Origin: Leptodontidium sp. MPI-SDFR-AT-0119
Taxonomy: Eukaryota > Ascomycota > Leotiomycetes > Helotiales > Leptodontidiaceae
Direction: 5' to 3'
Length of the DNA: 64,000 bases
Assembly: GCA_020726505.1 (NCBI GenBank)
Contig: JAHLEZ010000050.1
Location: forward strand, 62,001-126,000
A program made the position numbers and the translations under genes. This document shows positions 1-10,231 of the stretch, one piece after another (the stretch's first letter is position 1; the number at the start of each line of letters is the position of its first letter). Below the pieces are notes generated by a model. That model saw nothing but the letters and a program-made list of their open reading frames with translations. It did not search any database and was not told the origin of the DNA.

Positions 1-577
1 CAGCTAACCAACTAAAAAGCGGAGACCTTAGCATCAAGACGTCAAACAGAAACGATGCAGAGGCGTTGAAACAATTCGCAAACGACTGGATAAACCGGAT
101 TGGAAGAGGCACAAGTATACGGCTGCCGACATATGGAATTCTGGCGCACGGTATAAGGACCAGCTCAATGAACATGGAGAAGTTCGACGAGATCAAGGCT
201 GAGCTCCTGCACGACAACAGACCGTTTATACCCAGTGCAGACATCAAATACATTGGATGGCTATCAAGAGCAGCGAGTACAAAGTCAGCTTCGACCATTA
301 TCGTCGAGTTCACCAACCCGGAAGACGCAAACAAGATCATCGACGAAGGTCTCATATGGCAAGGCGAGGCTTTTCAATGTGAGAGATACGACAGACAGTG
401 CCGACTGAAGCAATGCTACAAGTGTCAAAAATACGGCCACATAGGAACCCAGTGCAAAGCGAGCACAGCATGTGGCTACTGTGCAGAACCGCACAGCTCG
501 AAAGATTGCCCCACCAAGGTCGACAAGTCCGCCGTAAGGAAATGTGCTGTGTGCAAGGGAGCACACGAGGCGTGGAA

Positions 578-604
578 TACCGTATTATCTGGCATACAGC
601 GCCA
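578..604 (+). repeat. left terminal inverted repeat of the pogo element
   Basis: The sequence begins TACCGTATTATCTGGCATAC and matches the reverse complement of 3015-3041 at 26 of 27 positions. Confidence 0.9.
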
Positions 605-788
605 TGGCGAATTAACTTTTCGGTAGTATTTTGATAGGTTTGGACCTGGCGCTGTGGTCAAGAGTGGCGCTGTAGATCATAATTTCCCCCTGAATCCCCA
701 CCAAAACACCTCCTTTTGAATGTTCGATTCCGCCAACTGTAACTAGACTCTCTATCCTCTAATTGCACCTTTGTATGGTATCGTTAAT

Positions 789-2837
789 ATGCCTTTAATT
801 CCTCGCATTCCTGCAGGTCCTTTACCACCAGGGCAAGCTACCTTGAATCTGCAAGGCCTTCTCCAACCACCTAAACCTCGCCTTCGCCGTGGCCCCTCTG
901 TAAAGGAAGCAGTACCTCGCTCTCAACGTGTTCTTGGCCGCAAGTATATTGGGGGAGTGAACGAACAGGAAACGATCAAGGCGCTAGCTGAATGGCGAAT
1001 TCGGAATGATGAGGAAGGAATAGGAGAGCCGGGAGATCAAGAGCGTATCGACCGGCCGATTATTCAGACTAATGGAGGGGTTGAGGACGAGCTTGATGGT
1101 CTTGCTGATACCGACTACGACGATTATGTGACTAGACGGCGATATTCTTATTCTCGAGAGTATAAGTTAGCTGCGATTTCATACTGGGAGAGTACGTATC
1201 GAACACTCAAAGATAGTACCGACGAAAGAATCACCGTTCGATATGCGGCTCGTAAGCTCTGCATCCCACGCTCAACATTCTGGGGTTGGATCAAGAAGAA
1301 GAGCGAGATTTTGCAGCAAAAGAAGGGTACATTCCGAGTCCGCAAGCCATGGGGCAAAGTGAAGGAGCTAGATATGGAGTTAAAGCTGAAGGAACGGTTT
1401 GATGAGGCACGCCTCAAAGGTCGAGCGATATCTGCGAAATGGTTAATTCGGAATGCGAAACAGGTGTATAGTGAGCTTCATCCTGAGCGAGTAATTCGTA
1501 GGGAAGGAGGCTTGAATCTATACTTGGGTTTCCGGTGGTCCGCTGGCTGGTTGACTGGTTTTAAACACCGCCATGATATCTCTTTCCGCGCAGGCACCAA
1601 ACGAGCTCAGAAGGCCCCCGAAGAGTTGCGAGCCACAATTGTTCGTTGGTTGCAATATAATCGTCGGAACACTGTTATCAACCCTGATTCAGACTGTGGA
1701 AAACCTCGCCCGATAACTGTACCTGTTGTTGGAAGGTATAAGCTCTCTGAGATCTCGAATATGGACCAAACCCCGCTCGCTTTTGAGTTCCAGAAAGGCC
1801 GTACGTACGCCTCTAAAGGCGCTAGAACTGTTACCTTAAGAACAGCTAGAGGTGGCTGGGAAAAGCGACAAGCTACACTACAAGTTATCGTCTTCGCAGA
1901 TGGAGTGGCGCGGTGCAAACCTCTTCTTATGTTCAAGGGAAAACCGGGGAAGGGAAACAAGAATCGACAGCTAGAGATGAAGCAGTACGATACTAGTGTG
2001 AAGGTGATTTGGAACGATAACGCATACGCCAACTCTGCTAATTTCCTCGATTGGATTCGACAAGACTACGCATATGCGTCGGAATATGCTCTCTCAGATC
2101 AAGAACCTCGTCTTCTCGTTCTCGACGCCTTTGCTCCTCACAAACACACCGGAAAGAAGGTGCCTGCCAACGAATCTGCGATTGCAAAAGCGAAGAGACT
2201 ACAAGAAGAGAGACTCAACGAGAAGATACGTACTGAATTCAAGAGGTTAAATGTTACCTTGTCTCTTATTCCTAGCGGCTGTACTGGCTACGTCCAAGTA
2301 CTAGATGTTTCCATTAACTCACTTTTGAAGGCAATAATCAAGGAACTAGAAGAGATTCACATTGATCAGAACCTCGAGAAATGGAACAACAATGAGTATA
2401 CTGTCGTGGACCGCAGAATCCTCCGTACTCAATGGGTAGGAGAAGCCTGGAGGCGCATACATGCTGAGCATCGAGACACCATTATTCGCACCTTCCGAAA
2501 CCTTGGTTTATCGCTGAACCCCGACGGCTCTGAAGACAACGAGTTAAAGATTCGAGACCTCCCTAATATTACTGTCGGCGACTACACCTCTCTCCCTTCC
2601 TCCTCCGATCCCGAGATCATTCTTGACGACGACGACATCGATGGAGACACAATTGTGGTTCAAAGCACGTATATTTCAAGGCACGAGAAGGAGGCTACTC
2701 AGGCAGAGAATGAAGCCGACGTCACAATAGATACTGGGAATGATATAGAGAGTGCTTTTGACTCAGACTCAGAGCTAGACTCTTCCGAAGAGTCAGGAGA
2801 GGAGGACGAGGATATGGCAGATGTTGAGGAGGAATAA
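789..2837 (+). CDS. pogo-family transposase, apparently intact (682 aa)
   Basis: Cut-and-paste transposase of the pogo/Tigger group, acting on the flanking terminal repeats. An N-terminal Psq-type helix-turn-helix lies around residues 125-180, followed by a CENP-B-type DNA-binding domain around 200-290. The DDE-superfamily catalytic core follows, with acidic residues in MDQTP (D326), LVLDAFAPH (D446) and VLDVS (D506), i.e. a DDD triad as in many pogo elements. The C-terminus is very acidic. The first in-frame ATG is at 789. No stops or frameshifts are visible, and codon use is unlike the AT-rich decay elsewhere in the window, so the insertion is probably recent. I infer activity only from intactness. 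Confidence 0.9.
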   Translation: MPLIPRIPAGPLPPGQATLNLQGLLQPPKPRLRRGPSVKEAVPRSQRVLGRKYIGGVNEQETIKALAEWRIRNDEEGIGEPGDQERIDRPIIQTNGGVEDELDGLADTDYDDYVTRRRYSYSREYKLAAISYWESTYRTLKDSTDERITVRYAARKLCIPRSTFWGWIKKKSEILQQKKGTFRVRKPWGKVKELDMELKLKERFDEARLKGRAISAKWLIRNAKQVYSELHPERVIRREGGLNLYLGFRWSAGWLTGFKHRHDISFRAGTKRAQKAPEELRATIVRWLQYNRRNTVINPDSDCGKPRPITVPVVGRYKLSEISNMDQTPLAFEFQKGRTYASKGARTVTLRTARGGWEKRQATLQVIVFADGVARCKPLLMFKGKPGKGNKNRQLEMKQYDTSVKVIWNDNAYANSANFLDWIRQDYAYASEYALSDQEPRLLVLDAFAPHKHTGKKVPANESAIAKAKRLQEERLNEKIRTEFKRLNVTLSLIPSGCTGYVQVLDVSINSLLKAIIKELEEIHIDQNLEKWNNNEYTVVDRRILRTQWVGEAWRRIHAEHRDTIIRTFRNLGLSLNPDGSEDNELKIRDLPNITVGDYTSLPSSSDPEIILDDDDIDGDTIVVQSTYISRHEKEATQAENEADVTIDTGNDIESAFDSDSELDSSEESGEEDEDMADVEEE

Positions 2838-3014
2838 TGGATAGAATATCACCAGAATATATGCTCTTAAACCCCTCTATTTACACCTAAAATACGCGAG
2901 CTGTGAGTACCTTTGCTTGGAAATCTTATACCGCCATGGCGATATAACATACGCGAAGTTAAGGTGATACAATTAGACCTGGCGGTATAGTCGAGATGGC
3001 GGCCACAGCGAGAG

Positions 3015-3041
3015 TGGCGCTATATGCCAGATAATACGGTA
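3015..3041 (-). repeat. right terminal inverted repeat of the pogo element
   Basis: Reverse complement of the left repeat with one mismatch; it ends in TA at 3040-3041, followed directly by resumed LINE ORF1 coding sequence. Confidence 0.9.
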
Positions 3042-3483
3042 ATCGATGTCCCGTCCGGAAGGTCGAGTTGAGCAAGGTGAAAGCCGCATACGATGCCCGA
3101 CAACCATACCATTTTGTCCCACCAACGAAGGAGAGGCCACCAATGGAACGCACGATTATTGACGCTACGCCAGCGGAAGCGGCAGCAATGATGAATGGAA
3201 CCCAGAGAGGCAGGCCAAGTGCCACTACAGCAAGGCCATCATCGCTGACGCCAACACTACCACCAGGCAGACAGAACTCCAGGAGCAAGTCCCCAACGAA
3301 AGGAAGAGCCCCAAAGAGGGTCCACTTGGGAAACGGGCTCGACAGCACGCAAGATGAGAACGAGGACACAATCATGGTCGAGGATAGCCAGAGACCGCGG
3401 AGGCTACACGTGCCTTCAAGACGAGCACTAGAGTCAATCACAACGAACTCACTACTCAGTTCCCAATGGAGTACAGATGAACC

Positions 3484-3670
3484 ATGAACTACGGCGAAGA
3501 AGGCATAAAGATCCTACAGTACAACGTCATGAAATCGAGGGACGTAGTTATGGCAACACTGCTACGCGACCCAAGGATCCAGGAGTACGATATTCTAGCG
3601 CTCCAGGAACCATGGAGGAACCCCTTCATCTCGACGACCCACAACCCAATCACACACTCTTTTCATCTCT
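3484..3670 (+). pseudogene. LINE ORF2 remnant: start of an APE-type endonuclease
   Basis: The ATG at 3484 overlaps the ORF1 stop. The first about 60 residues begin the AP-endonuclease-like domain of a Tad1-type ORF2, with ILQYNV near the start and LALQEPW carrying the catalytic-type Glu. Similarity ends near 3670, where a short duplicated GTTTCAGGGCACT motif and then inverted Copia sequence begin. Reverse transcriptase is absent here. Confidence 0.75.
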
Positions 3671-3713
3671 GCGTTTCAGGGCACTTCGTTTCAGGGCACT
3701 CCCCCAGATCTGC

Positions 3714-4037
3714 CTATACGACCTCCCTAATGCCAATTGCAGCTCTATTCCGTTCAAATGAGTCTCGTGGCAAAGGTTTGGTCATTCCATCCGCAAGCAT
3801 GTGCTCCCCCGGGACCCAGTAAGTCTTAATCGTCCCCTTCTTGACCTCATCAATGATGTGGTGGTGGGCGATATCGATGTGCTTGATCTTCGAGGTGTTT
3901 GAGGCTCCGCGTGTTCCTTGCACTGCTCCCTTATTATCTCCATAGAGCATGGGAACTGTCGCTAGCTCATTTTGGTGTCCCTCGAGGATAGCGATCAACC
4001 TCCGCAACCATATGACTTGCTTGAGAGCTTCGCTCAT
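3714..4037 (-). pseudogene. Copia (Ty1) retrotransposon RNase H C-terminal fragment
   Basis: The minus-strand frame encodes the end of a Ty1/Copia polyprotein: SEALKQVIWLRRLI, then LYGDNKGAV with the RNase H Asp, KHIDIAHHHIIDEV, and the C-terminal LADGMTKPL signature. Integrase and reverse transcriptase are missing; the fragment abuts another reading frame near 4037-4040. It is a deletion product. Confidence 0.85.
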
Positions 4038-4687
4038 CCCAGTAAGGATTCGGTAGGGGCGCCTTCGTCGGACGAGTCAGAACTGGAGGGAGTGAAAGAT
4101 GTATTGATGGCTTCTCTAGGGAAGTGTCTAGAGGCTTTGGCAATGATTTGTTCCATATGGTTCGCCGCGTTGACAATCATATTGCTTGCTTTGGTGATAG
4201 GAAATCCACTATTGATTTGTTCCATGGTGGCGAGTACTTGGATGAAGCTGTTTCGGTACTCAGGTTCTTCAACCTTCGAGACTATCAGAGCTAGGTCGTT
4301 CATAATACGGTCTGAGAGACCCCTGATTGTAGTTGGTTCTCCGTGACGGAGGAATTTGGCAGTTTGGAGTTCCATGGGGGCCTCTGAGGGGCGTTTAGAC
4401 TTCCGAATTGGGGATCGGTGAGGTCTGGCAGAATGAGTTGAAGTGGAAAAGCTTGGCTGGGAGCCTCCATTTGTGAAGGATGGGATGTTTAGGAAGCCAG
4501 GAGAGTTGCTTTGGTTGAGGTTTAGTTGGGAACCTCTAATTGTATTGTTGATAGGGCTGGACGGTGCGTGTCCACCGGCGGGGTGGTGGTTGTTGAGACG
4601 GGGGGTGTTTGGTGTACTGTGGGCAGATGAGCCTAAAATGACTAGCCCTGAAGGGAGGTCTAGGTTGTCTATATTCATTGCGGACAT
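4034..4687 (-). pseudogene. gag-like N-terminal retroelement ORF fragment
   Basis: A 217-residue minus-strand ORF starting at a good ATG (4687). The N-terminal half is Ser/Pro/Asn-rich, followed by a helical stretch around residues 110-190 and an acidic Ser-rich end. The composition and its position directly upstream of the Copia RNase H fragment fit an ORF1/gag whose element lost its whole middle. I do not recognise the family securely; it may belong to the Copia copy or to a second LINE. Confidence 0.4.
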
Positions 4688-4824
4688 GTTGGAAAGATCT
4701 TAATATGGGTAGAGGAAGGTATTTCGTGTGATTATTATGGTTTAGAGGCGTTGCGGGGTGAAGGGTTGTAGGATGTGGTGTTTTTAGTGATTTTACCGAT
4801 TTTTGGCGACGACGTGAATCAACA

Positions 4825-4847
4825 ACCAGTTGTCGTAGACAACTGGT
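4825..4847. repeat. perfect 10-bp hairpin with 3-base loop
   Basis: ACCAGTTGTC, loop GTA, then the exact reverse complement. It lies in the non-coding stretch 4690-5070 upstream of the retroelement fragment, where I see no gene, only this hairpin and a short GT repeat near 4938. Confidence 0.7.
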
Positions 4848-5071
4848 GGAAGCTTGAAAAAGCTCGAAGAGCTGTGGTGAGACGAATGGATTAGCCAGAT
4901 ATGGGCGTATTCGAAGAAATTTCTTCCTCGAAAAGTGTGTGTGTGTGCCGGCTGACTTAATGGGCGCTCTGGTTCTGCTAATCAGCTCAATCCCGTGCTA
5001 TTATTACCATGCAGATAGAACGTTAAAGTACTGTATGAAGCAGATGATCTTCTGTAATGTAATTGCCTCCG

Positions 5072-8000
5072 TCATTCAGAGTTATAGCCGTCTAAAGAGT
5101 TATAAACATTAGCTAATGAGAATCCGATAATAAAAACCTTCCCAGAAAAGCAGCCACCAGCGACTATTGACCTCGACGGCGAAATATTGTACGACACTGC
5201 TCGGTAGTCGGGTGGTAACCAGAGTAAATTCTGTGTATTCCACGTGATCCACGACGACGTGCTGATGCCTAATCCTTCGCGATCACCTTCATCCCATCCT
5301 TCTTGAGGATGTCTAGATGTAGTAAGGGGCCCAGTTCTGTCCACCTTGATACTACCGCTGTCTGTAAGAAGGTTCAAGTCTATACTATCGAATGATAATC
5401 TCCAGATATAAGCGTTAATTGCAACAGTCTGGTGGCAGGAGCCGGTACCCGCGTCCCAGATCTTGACTGTGTTGTCACCTGAGGCCGACGCTAGTAGCTT
5501 CGAGTCGTGTGAGAAGGCAACTGACGTAACGCAGCCGCTATGGCCTTCGAGCGTTTGTTGGAGGGAGCCGGTACCCGCGTCCCAGATCTTGACCGTATGG
5601 TCGTCTAAAGCCGCCGCTAGCAGCTTCGAGTCGTGTGAGAAGGCAACTGAGTAGACCCAGCCGCCATGGCCTTCGAGCGTTTGTTGGAGGGAGCCGGTAC
5701 CCGCGTCCCAGATATTAACTGTGCTATCGCCTGTGGCCGACGCCAGCAGCTTCGAGTCGTGTGAGAAGGCAACTGACCCGACCGAGCCGCCATGGCCTTC
5801 GAGCGTCTGTTGGAGGGAGCCGGTACTCGCGTCCCAAATCTTGACTGTTTTGTCGCCTGAGGCCGCCGCTAGCAGCTTCGAGTCGTGTGAGAAGGCAACT
5901 GACCCCATCCAGCCGCTATAGCCTTCGAGCGTCTGTTGGAGGGAGCCGGTACCCGCGTCCCAGATCTTGACTGTCTTATCGTCTGAAGCCGACGCTAGCA
6001 GCTTCGAGTCGTGTGAGAAGACAACTGAGTGGACCCGGCCGCTATGGCCTTCGAGCGTCTGTTGGAGGAAGCTGATACCCGCGTCCCAGATCTTAACTGT
6101 CTTATCGACTGAGGCCGACGCCAGCAGCTTCGAGTCGTGTGAGAAAGCAACTGACTCGACCCGGCCGCTATGGCCTTTAAGCGTTTGTTGGAGGGAGCCG
6201 GTACCCGCGTCCCAGATCTTGACTGTTCTGTCGACTGAGGCCGACGCCAGCAGCTTCGAGTCGTGTGAGAAGGCAACTGAGTAAACCAGGCTGATATGGC
6301 CTTCGAGCGTTTGTTGGAGGGAGCCGGTACCCGCGTCCCAGATCTTAACTGTCTTATCGACTGAGGCCGACGCCAGCAGCTTCGAGTCGTGTGAGAAGGC
6401 AACTGAGTAGACCCGGCCGCTATGGCCTTCGAGCGTTTGTTGGAGGGAGCCAGTACCCGCGTCCCAGATCTTGACTGTGCTGTCACGTGAGGCCGATGCT
6501 AGCAGCTTTGAGTCGTGTGAGAAGGCAACTGAGTAGACCCGGTCGCTATGGCCTTCGAGCGTTTGTTGGAGGGAGCCGGTACCCGCATCCCAGGTCTTAA
6601 CTGTTTTGTCGACTGAGGCCGACGCCAGCAGCTTCGAGTCGTGTGAGAAAGCAATTGACTCGACCCGATCGCTATGGCTTTCGAGCGTCTGCTGGAGGGA
6701 GCCGGTCCTCGCGTCCCAGATCTTGACTGTTTTGTCGTCTGAGGCCGACGCCAGCAGCTTCGAGTCGTGTGAGAAGGCAACTGACTCGACCCGGTCGCTA
6801 TGGCCTTCGAGCGTCTGTTGGAGGGAGCCGGTACCCGCGTCCCAGATCTTGACTGTCTTATCGTCTGAAGCCGACGCTAGCAGCTTCGAGTCGTGTGAGA
6901 AGGTAACTGACTCGACCCAGTCGCTATGGCCTTCGAGCGTCTGCAGGACGGCATTCCAACCCGACTCTGCCTTTGGCTGCTGTGAAATCCAACTCGGTAT
7001 ACAATTCTGGAATGTGTTTCGAATAATACTTGCTTTTGGGGCGAAGATAAGTGCAGAAGAGTAGAGTTGGAGGGGCGAAGAGTCAGCTATTGAGTGGTAG
7101 CTAAGTACAAAACGCTTTGCGTCATGAAGGAATCCCGAAAGTTCGGAGCTCTTTTTAGGCTAATAATCATTATTAGTATATGTTTAGGCGCGAAACTAGT
7201 ATGCAACGTACGTCTACTATAGTGAGCAACCCATCAATCATACCTATCGCTTCTGATATCCTCCCAGTAAGGCTTAACGCTTCAAGCCAGTAAAGGAAGA
7301 AGGTGTAGAGGAAGGTGTAGACCTCATCTCCATCCGTGATACGTTGTCCACTGTGCTGCAGGTGATATATCCAGTAAAGGCAGGAATAATCGAGATCAGG
7401 AGGTATATAGCAAGTGATAATCGCCTTATCAAGTTCTGCTCTCGACTTTCCAAGTTCTCGAATGTCGCAAATGTCCTTCCGAAGTCCGTTGTTGCTCATC
7501 ATGCGCTGGATGCATTTCGACGCGAGCATCGTGTGTGTTTCCGCAGCATTTACTCGGAAGTTGTCTGTGCCCGTTCCCTCATCTCCAAGCAGGAAGTCAC
7601 TAAAAGACTTGTGCAGCAGCTGCATGGGAGCGTGAGGGTCAGTGGGAACATTAAGGACCGCATGCAGGTTTCGGAGGCAATAGTTAATGTCGTCATCATC
7701 GATGCCAAGGAGACCTGCTAAATTCTGAGCTGGAAGGGGAGTGGCGAGAAGAATAATGGAGCTAAGAATCTGCACTATCTGCGATTGGTCCTCATCGAGA
7801 GCGCTGGCGTTTTCGCAATGTTCATGCCCACTGAGTAACTGATGGAGAATTGGCATATATATCTGGTTGAGCTGTGATTTATTCTTGTCACACTGCTCGA
7901 GCCATAGCGCCAATTGCTTCGTGGGTTTCTTCCTTTCTGTGCCGTCATAGACAAACCGACACAGAGTTGCTGCGTAAATAAACAATGGCGAAGGCGTCGT

Positions 8001-10231
8001 GGCCAGGCTAACGAGACGACCCAGGTCATTAGGGTCTGGCCAAGGATCCTCCGTGATATCGCAATCGGCCTTGATGGTTGCAAATCTCTCTTTCAGGAAG
8101 GCGGATATGTCGGTCTTCGTTTCGTCGGATAATTCTTCGTCCAACGTCAGACGCCGGTATGTAGCGTGCTTCTTTCTGAGATCCTTAAAGGCGCTAAGAA
8201 TGGGTGGGGCGGACCTGCTTGTCAGAAACACGCGCAAGCGCACTGTATTAAGCGGTTGAAGCTGGGAAAGTAGAGTGAGAATCCGGGAAACGTGGTCGTA
8301 TCGTTCGCATTCGTCCAGAGCGTCAATGATAATGACTCTTGTCAAAGTTCCTGACTTGTTAGGGAATAGCTCCGAGAGTGGAATCTGCATGAGCGTCTTG
8401 AACTGTTCTTCCAGAGCCTTGTTCTCGACTTTTTCATTGCCCAATTTTTCTAGAGACTTCCTGAGGCAAGTTCTGAACATAGGGATCTTGTTGATTAATT
8501 GGTTCGCAATCGTCGGGAAAATTAGAGCCGTGCCATTCCGGCCCTCTTCTCCTCTTTTGAAGAAGTAGGTGGCTCCAAGCTTGCCCGTGTCGGCAAGGGA
8601 ACGCGCGAGACTGCGAGAAATAGTGGATTTGCCAGTACCAGCGGGGCCAGAGACCCAGAATATGGTCTCGCTTTCGGCGGCGTCTGCCCATGCATTAATG
8701 CGGTTCAGTATGGCTACTCTGGTACCTGGCTGGCACAGGGGAATGTCTTGGTCCGCTGCACTATCGTGAATCGCGTTTTCTGCCATTGGAAGGTCAATGG
8801 CAGCTTGATCGGCATTATGAGCCTCGCCGAGGGTTTTGCTACTTAGATGTCAGGTCGAGGCGGATGAACGACGACAATGGATGGAATGGCATACCTCATG
8901 TTCTTTGTGTCCTTGGCGATCTCTTGTAAAAAGTCCCGCTGCTCTTCGGAGACTTGGAGCTGTCGCTGAGCGACTAACAGAAGCTTTTGCATGGTTTCGA
9001 GGGATCCACTTGCGTTCTTGTTAAGTTCCTCCAGCTGTTTTCTGGAAGCCGAATCGTTTATTTTCGTGAAGTCGACGTCCACAATCTTTTCGCGTTCTTG
9101 GACCTTGGACAGCATCCCCTTCCAGTCTTCATATTGGATCACATCTCGTCCAAGTTGTGCAAGCCACGTCCGATAGAATCGCAAAACACTTTTGAGTTGG
9201 AAGTTGAGGATGTGCTGATATAGCTCCATCATATCGGACTCAAATTGATCCTTCAAATCTTTGGGAATAGTGGCATTCTGGTCCTGATCCTTCGGCAATA
9301 GCAGGGGTTCGAGCGCAACGTAGAAGCGCATGCGAGAGGTGACATATGTGAATCCATCACTGTTGGCTTGTTCTGCGGCGCTGGGGTTCGTGAGGATTGG
9401 GAGAATGACGCAGACGCCGGCCCAGGCCAAAGAGGCTGGTGGAGATGCCGCGACGGCGGTACCAACAAAATCTTTCATCCCTTGCACTAGCCCTGCAGTT
9501 TGCGCAATCTGATCATGCAGGACAAATTCATGGCCAGCAATAGTGTATTTGATCTTCGTCTCTTCCATCCGTTGTAGGCCACTCTTGATTATACCGTCCA
9601 GTTGTGCTCGACGTTTCTGGAAGTTCGTGTCGATCCGGTTGTTGGTCTCGTCCAAGCTTTGCTCGGTCTTATCAAGTGGTCCGCTGTTCGATGTATTCGA
9701 ATCTAAGGCTGCGTCTGGGTTAGCGGCAGCAACAAGGCCCCGCTGTTGATACATACTTGTCTTCTCCAGCTCCCTCGAAAGTAGCTTCTCGTAATTATCC
9801 ACCAACTGTTTATCCTCCTTTCTGAGAGCCTCATACGCGCGGTCCCAAAGCGACGACGCCGCTGTAGTCTCCGATTGTTCTGGCAGGGTTGGCGAGGTGT
9901 GTGTTCCGTGCAGGGCAGGTTGGTTGGAAGACGGCGTGGGAGAAGGACTCCCAGTCGACATTACTTGTTGAGGCGAAGATGCTGGCTGCGCAGTTGAGGA
10001 CACGGTTTGTTCAAGAGGCGAGTGTTCGACTTTCGCTAGAGCTTGTGAGTAAGAAGCCTTTTGTGGCTTGAGGAGGGCTTTCATACCTGTTGGTGGTGTT
10101 GGCAACGAGGTGGATGAGGTGGCAGGTCTGCCTTGCTGGTCGTTGTCATGTTTGCTGTTAGATGCTTCAGAGACCTTTGAGTGATGGCCTCTGAAGACAC
10201 GTTTGAATCGCTCAAAGGGTTTTGGAGCCAT
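5072..10231 (-). CDS. NACHT-WD40 STAND protein (NWD/HET-E type NLR), intact, three exons (1683 aa)
   Basis: Join on the minus strand: 10231-8895, 8838-7212, 7159-5072; introns of 56 and 52 nt start GTATGC and GTACGT and end TAG. The frame is continuous over 1684 codons. Residues 1-445 hold a low-complexity N-terminus and the NWD NACHT-associated N-terminal domain (WDRAYEALRKED near the middle). The NACHT NTPase has Walker A GPAGTGKS (510-517) and Walker B VIIIDALDEC (614-623). Exon 3 carries 12 tandem WD40 repeats of 42 residues (about 1063-1567) and a degenerate C-terminal blade region. Family members are cytosolic receptors that oligomerise and trigger incompatibility-type cell death. The start at 10231 is preferred over 10312 because MAPKPFERFKRVFRG looks like a natural N-terminus. 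No partner effector gene is adjacent. Confidence 0.92.
5430..6936 (-). repeat. 12 near-identical 126-bp tandem WD40 repeats
   Basis: Each unit encodes SVAFSHDSKLLASASxDKTV, KIWDAGTGSLQQTLEGH and a variable link. The backbone is almost invariant, while the residues after EGH (S/G, G/D, W/R/S/C, then E/Y/H/G/T) and the one before DKTV (D/V/R/G) change from unit to unit. This is the pattern described for HET-E/NWD recognition domains under concerted evolution plus diversification. Confidence 0.9.

Larger units (their letters stand above)
578..3041 (+). mobile_element. complete pogo-type (Tc1/mariner superfamily) DNA transposon with TA duplication
   Basis: The element is bounded by 27-bp inverted repeats at 578-604 and 3015-3041 that differ at one base, each with TA at its outer end, the target duplication typical of Tc1/mariner elements. 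It lies inside the third zinc knuckle of a LINE ORF1, so it is younger than the LINE. One long transposase ORF fills it and has no internal stop, so the copy may be autonomous. Subterminal GCGCCA/TGGCGC motifs repeat near both ends and could be transposase binding sites (inference). Confidence 0.9.
3..3487 (+). pseudogene. Tad1-like LINE ORF1 (gag-like), 5' partial, interrupted by a pogo insertion
   Basis: The frame is open from base 3, so the ORF begins left of the window. It encodes the nucleic-acid-binding ORF1 protein of a Tad1-type non-LTR retrotransposon. Zinc knuckles are visible: CYKCQKYGHIGTQC near 414-455, then CGYCAEPHSSKDC, then a third knuckle starting CAVCKGAH. The third is broken at 577 by a pogo element occupying 578-3041. 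Removing that element and one TA copy restores the frame into 3042-3487, where a basic, Pro/Ser-rich tail follows. The stop TGA (3485-3487) overlaps the ATG of ORF2 (3484) as ATGA. Seen directly: knuckles, frame and insertion. Family assignment rests on knuckle arrangement and ORF order. The element is inactive because of the insertion and because ORF2 is cut short. Confidence 0.85.

Noticed and set aside
5995..6780. Minus-strand Arg/Ser-rich ORFs in the WD array
   Set aside because: Out-of-frame readings of the same repeats; the true frame is continuous from 7159 to 5072.
5463..7064. Several plus-strand ORFs of repetitive character opposite the WD40 array
   Set aside because: They are shadows of the 126-bp WD repeats on the other strand; only the minus frame gives folded-domain sequence and joins the NACHT exon.
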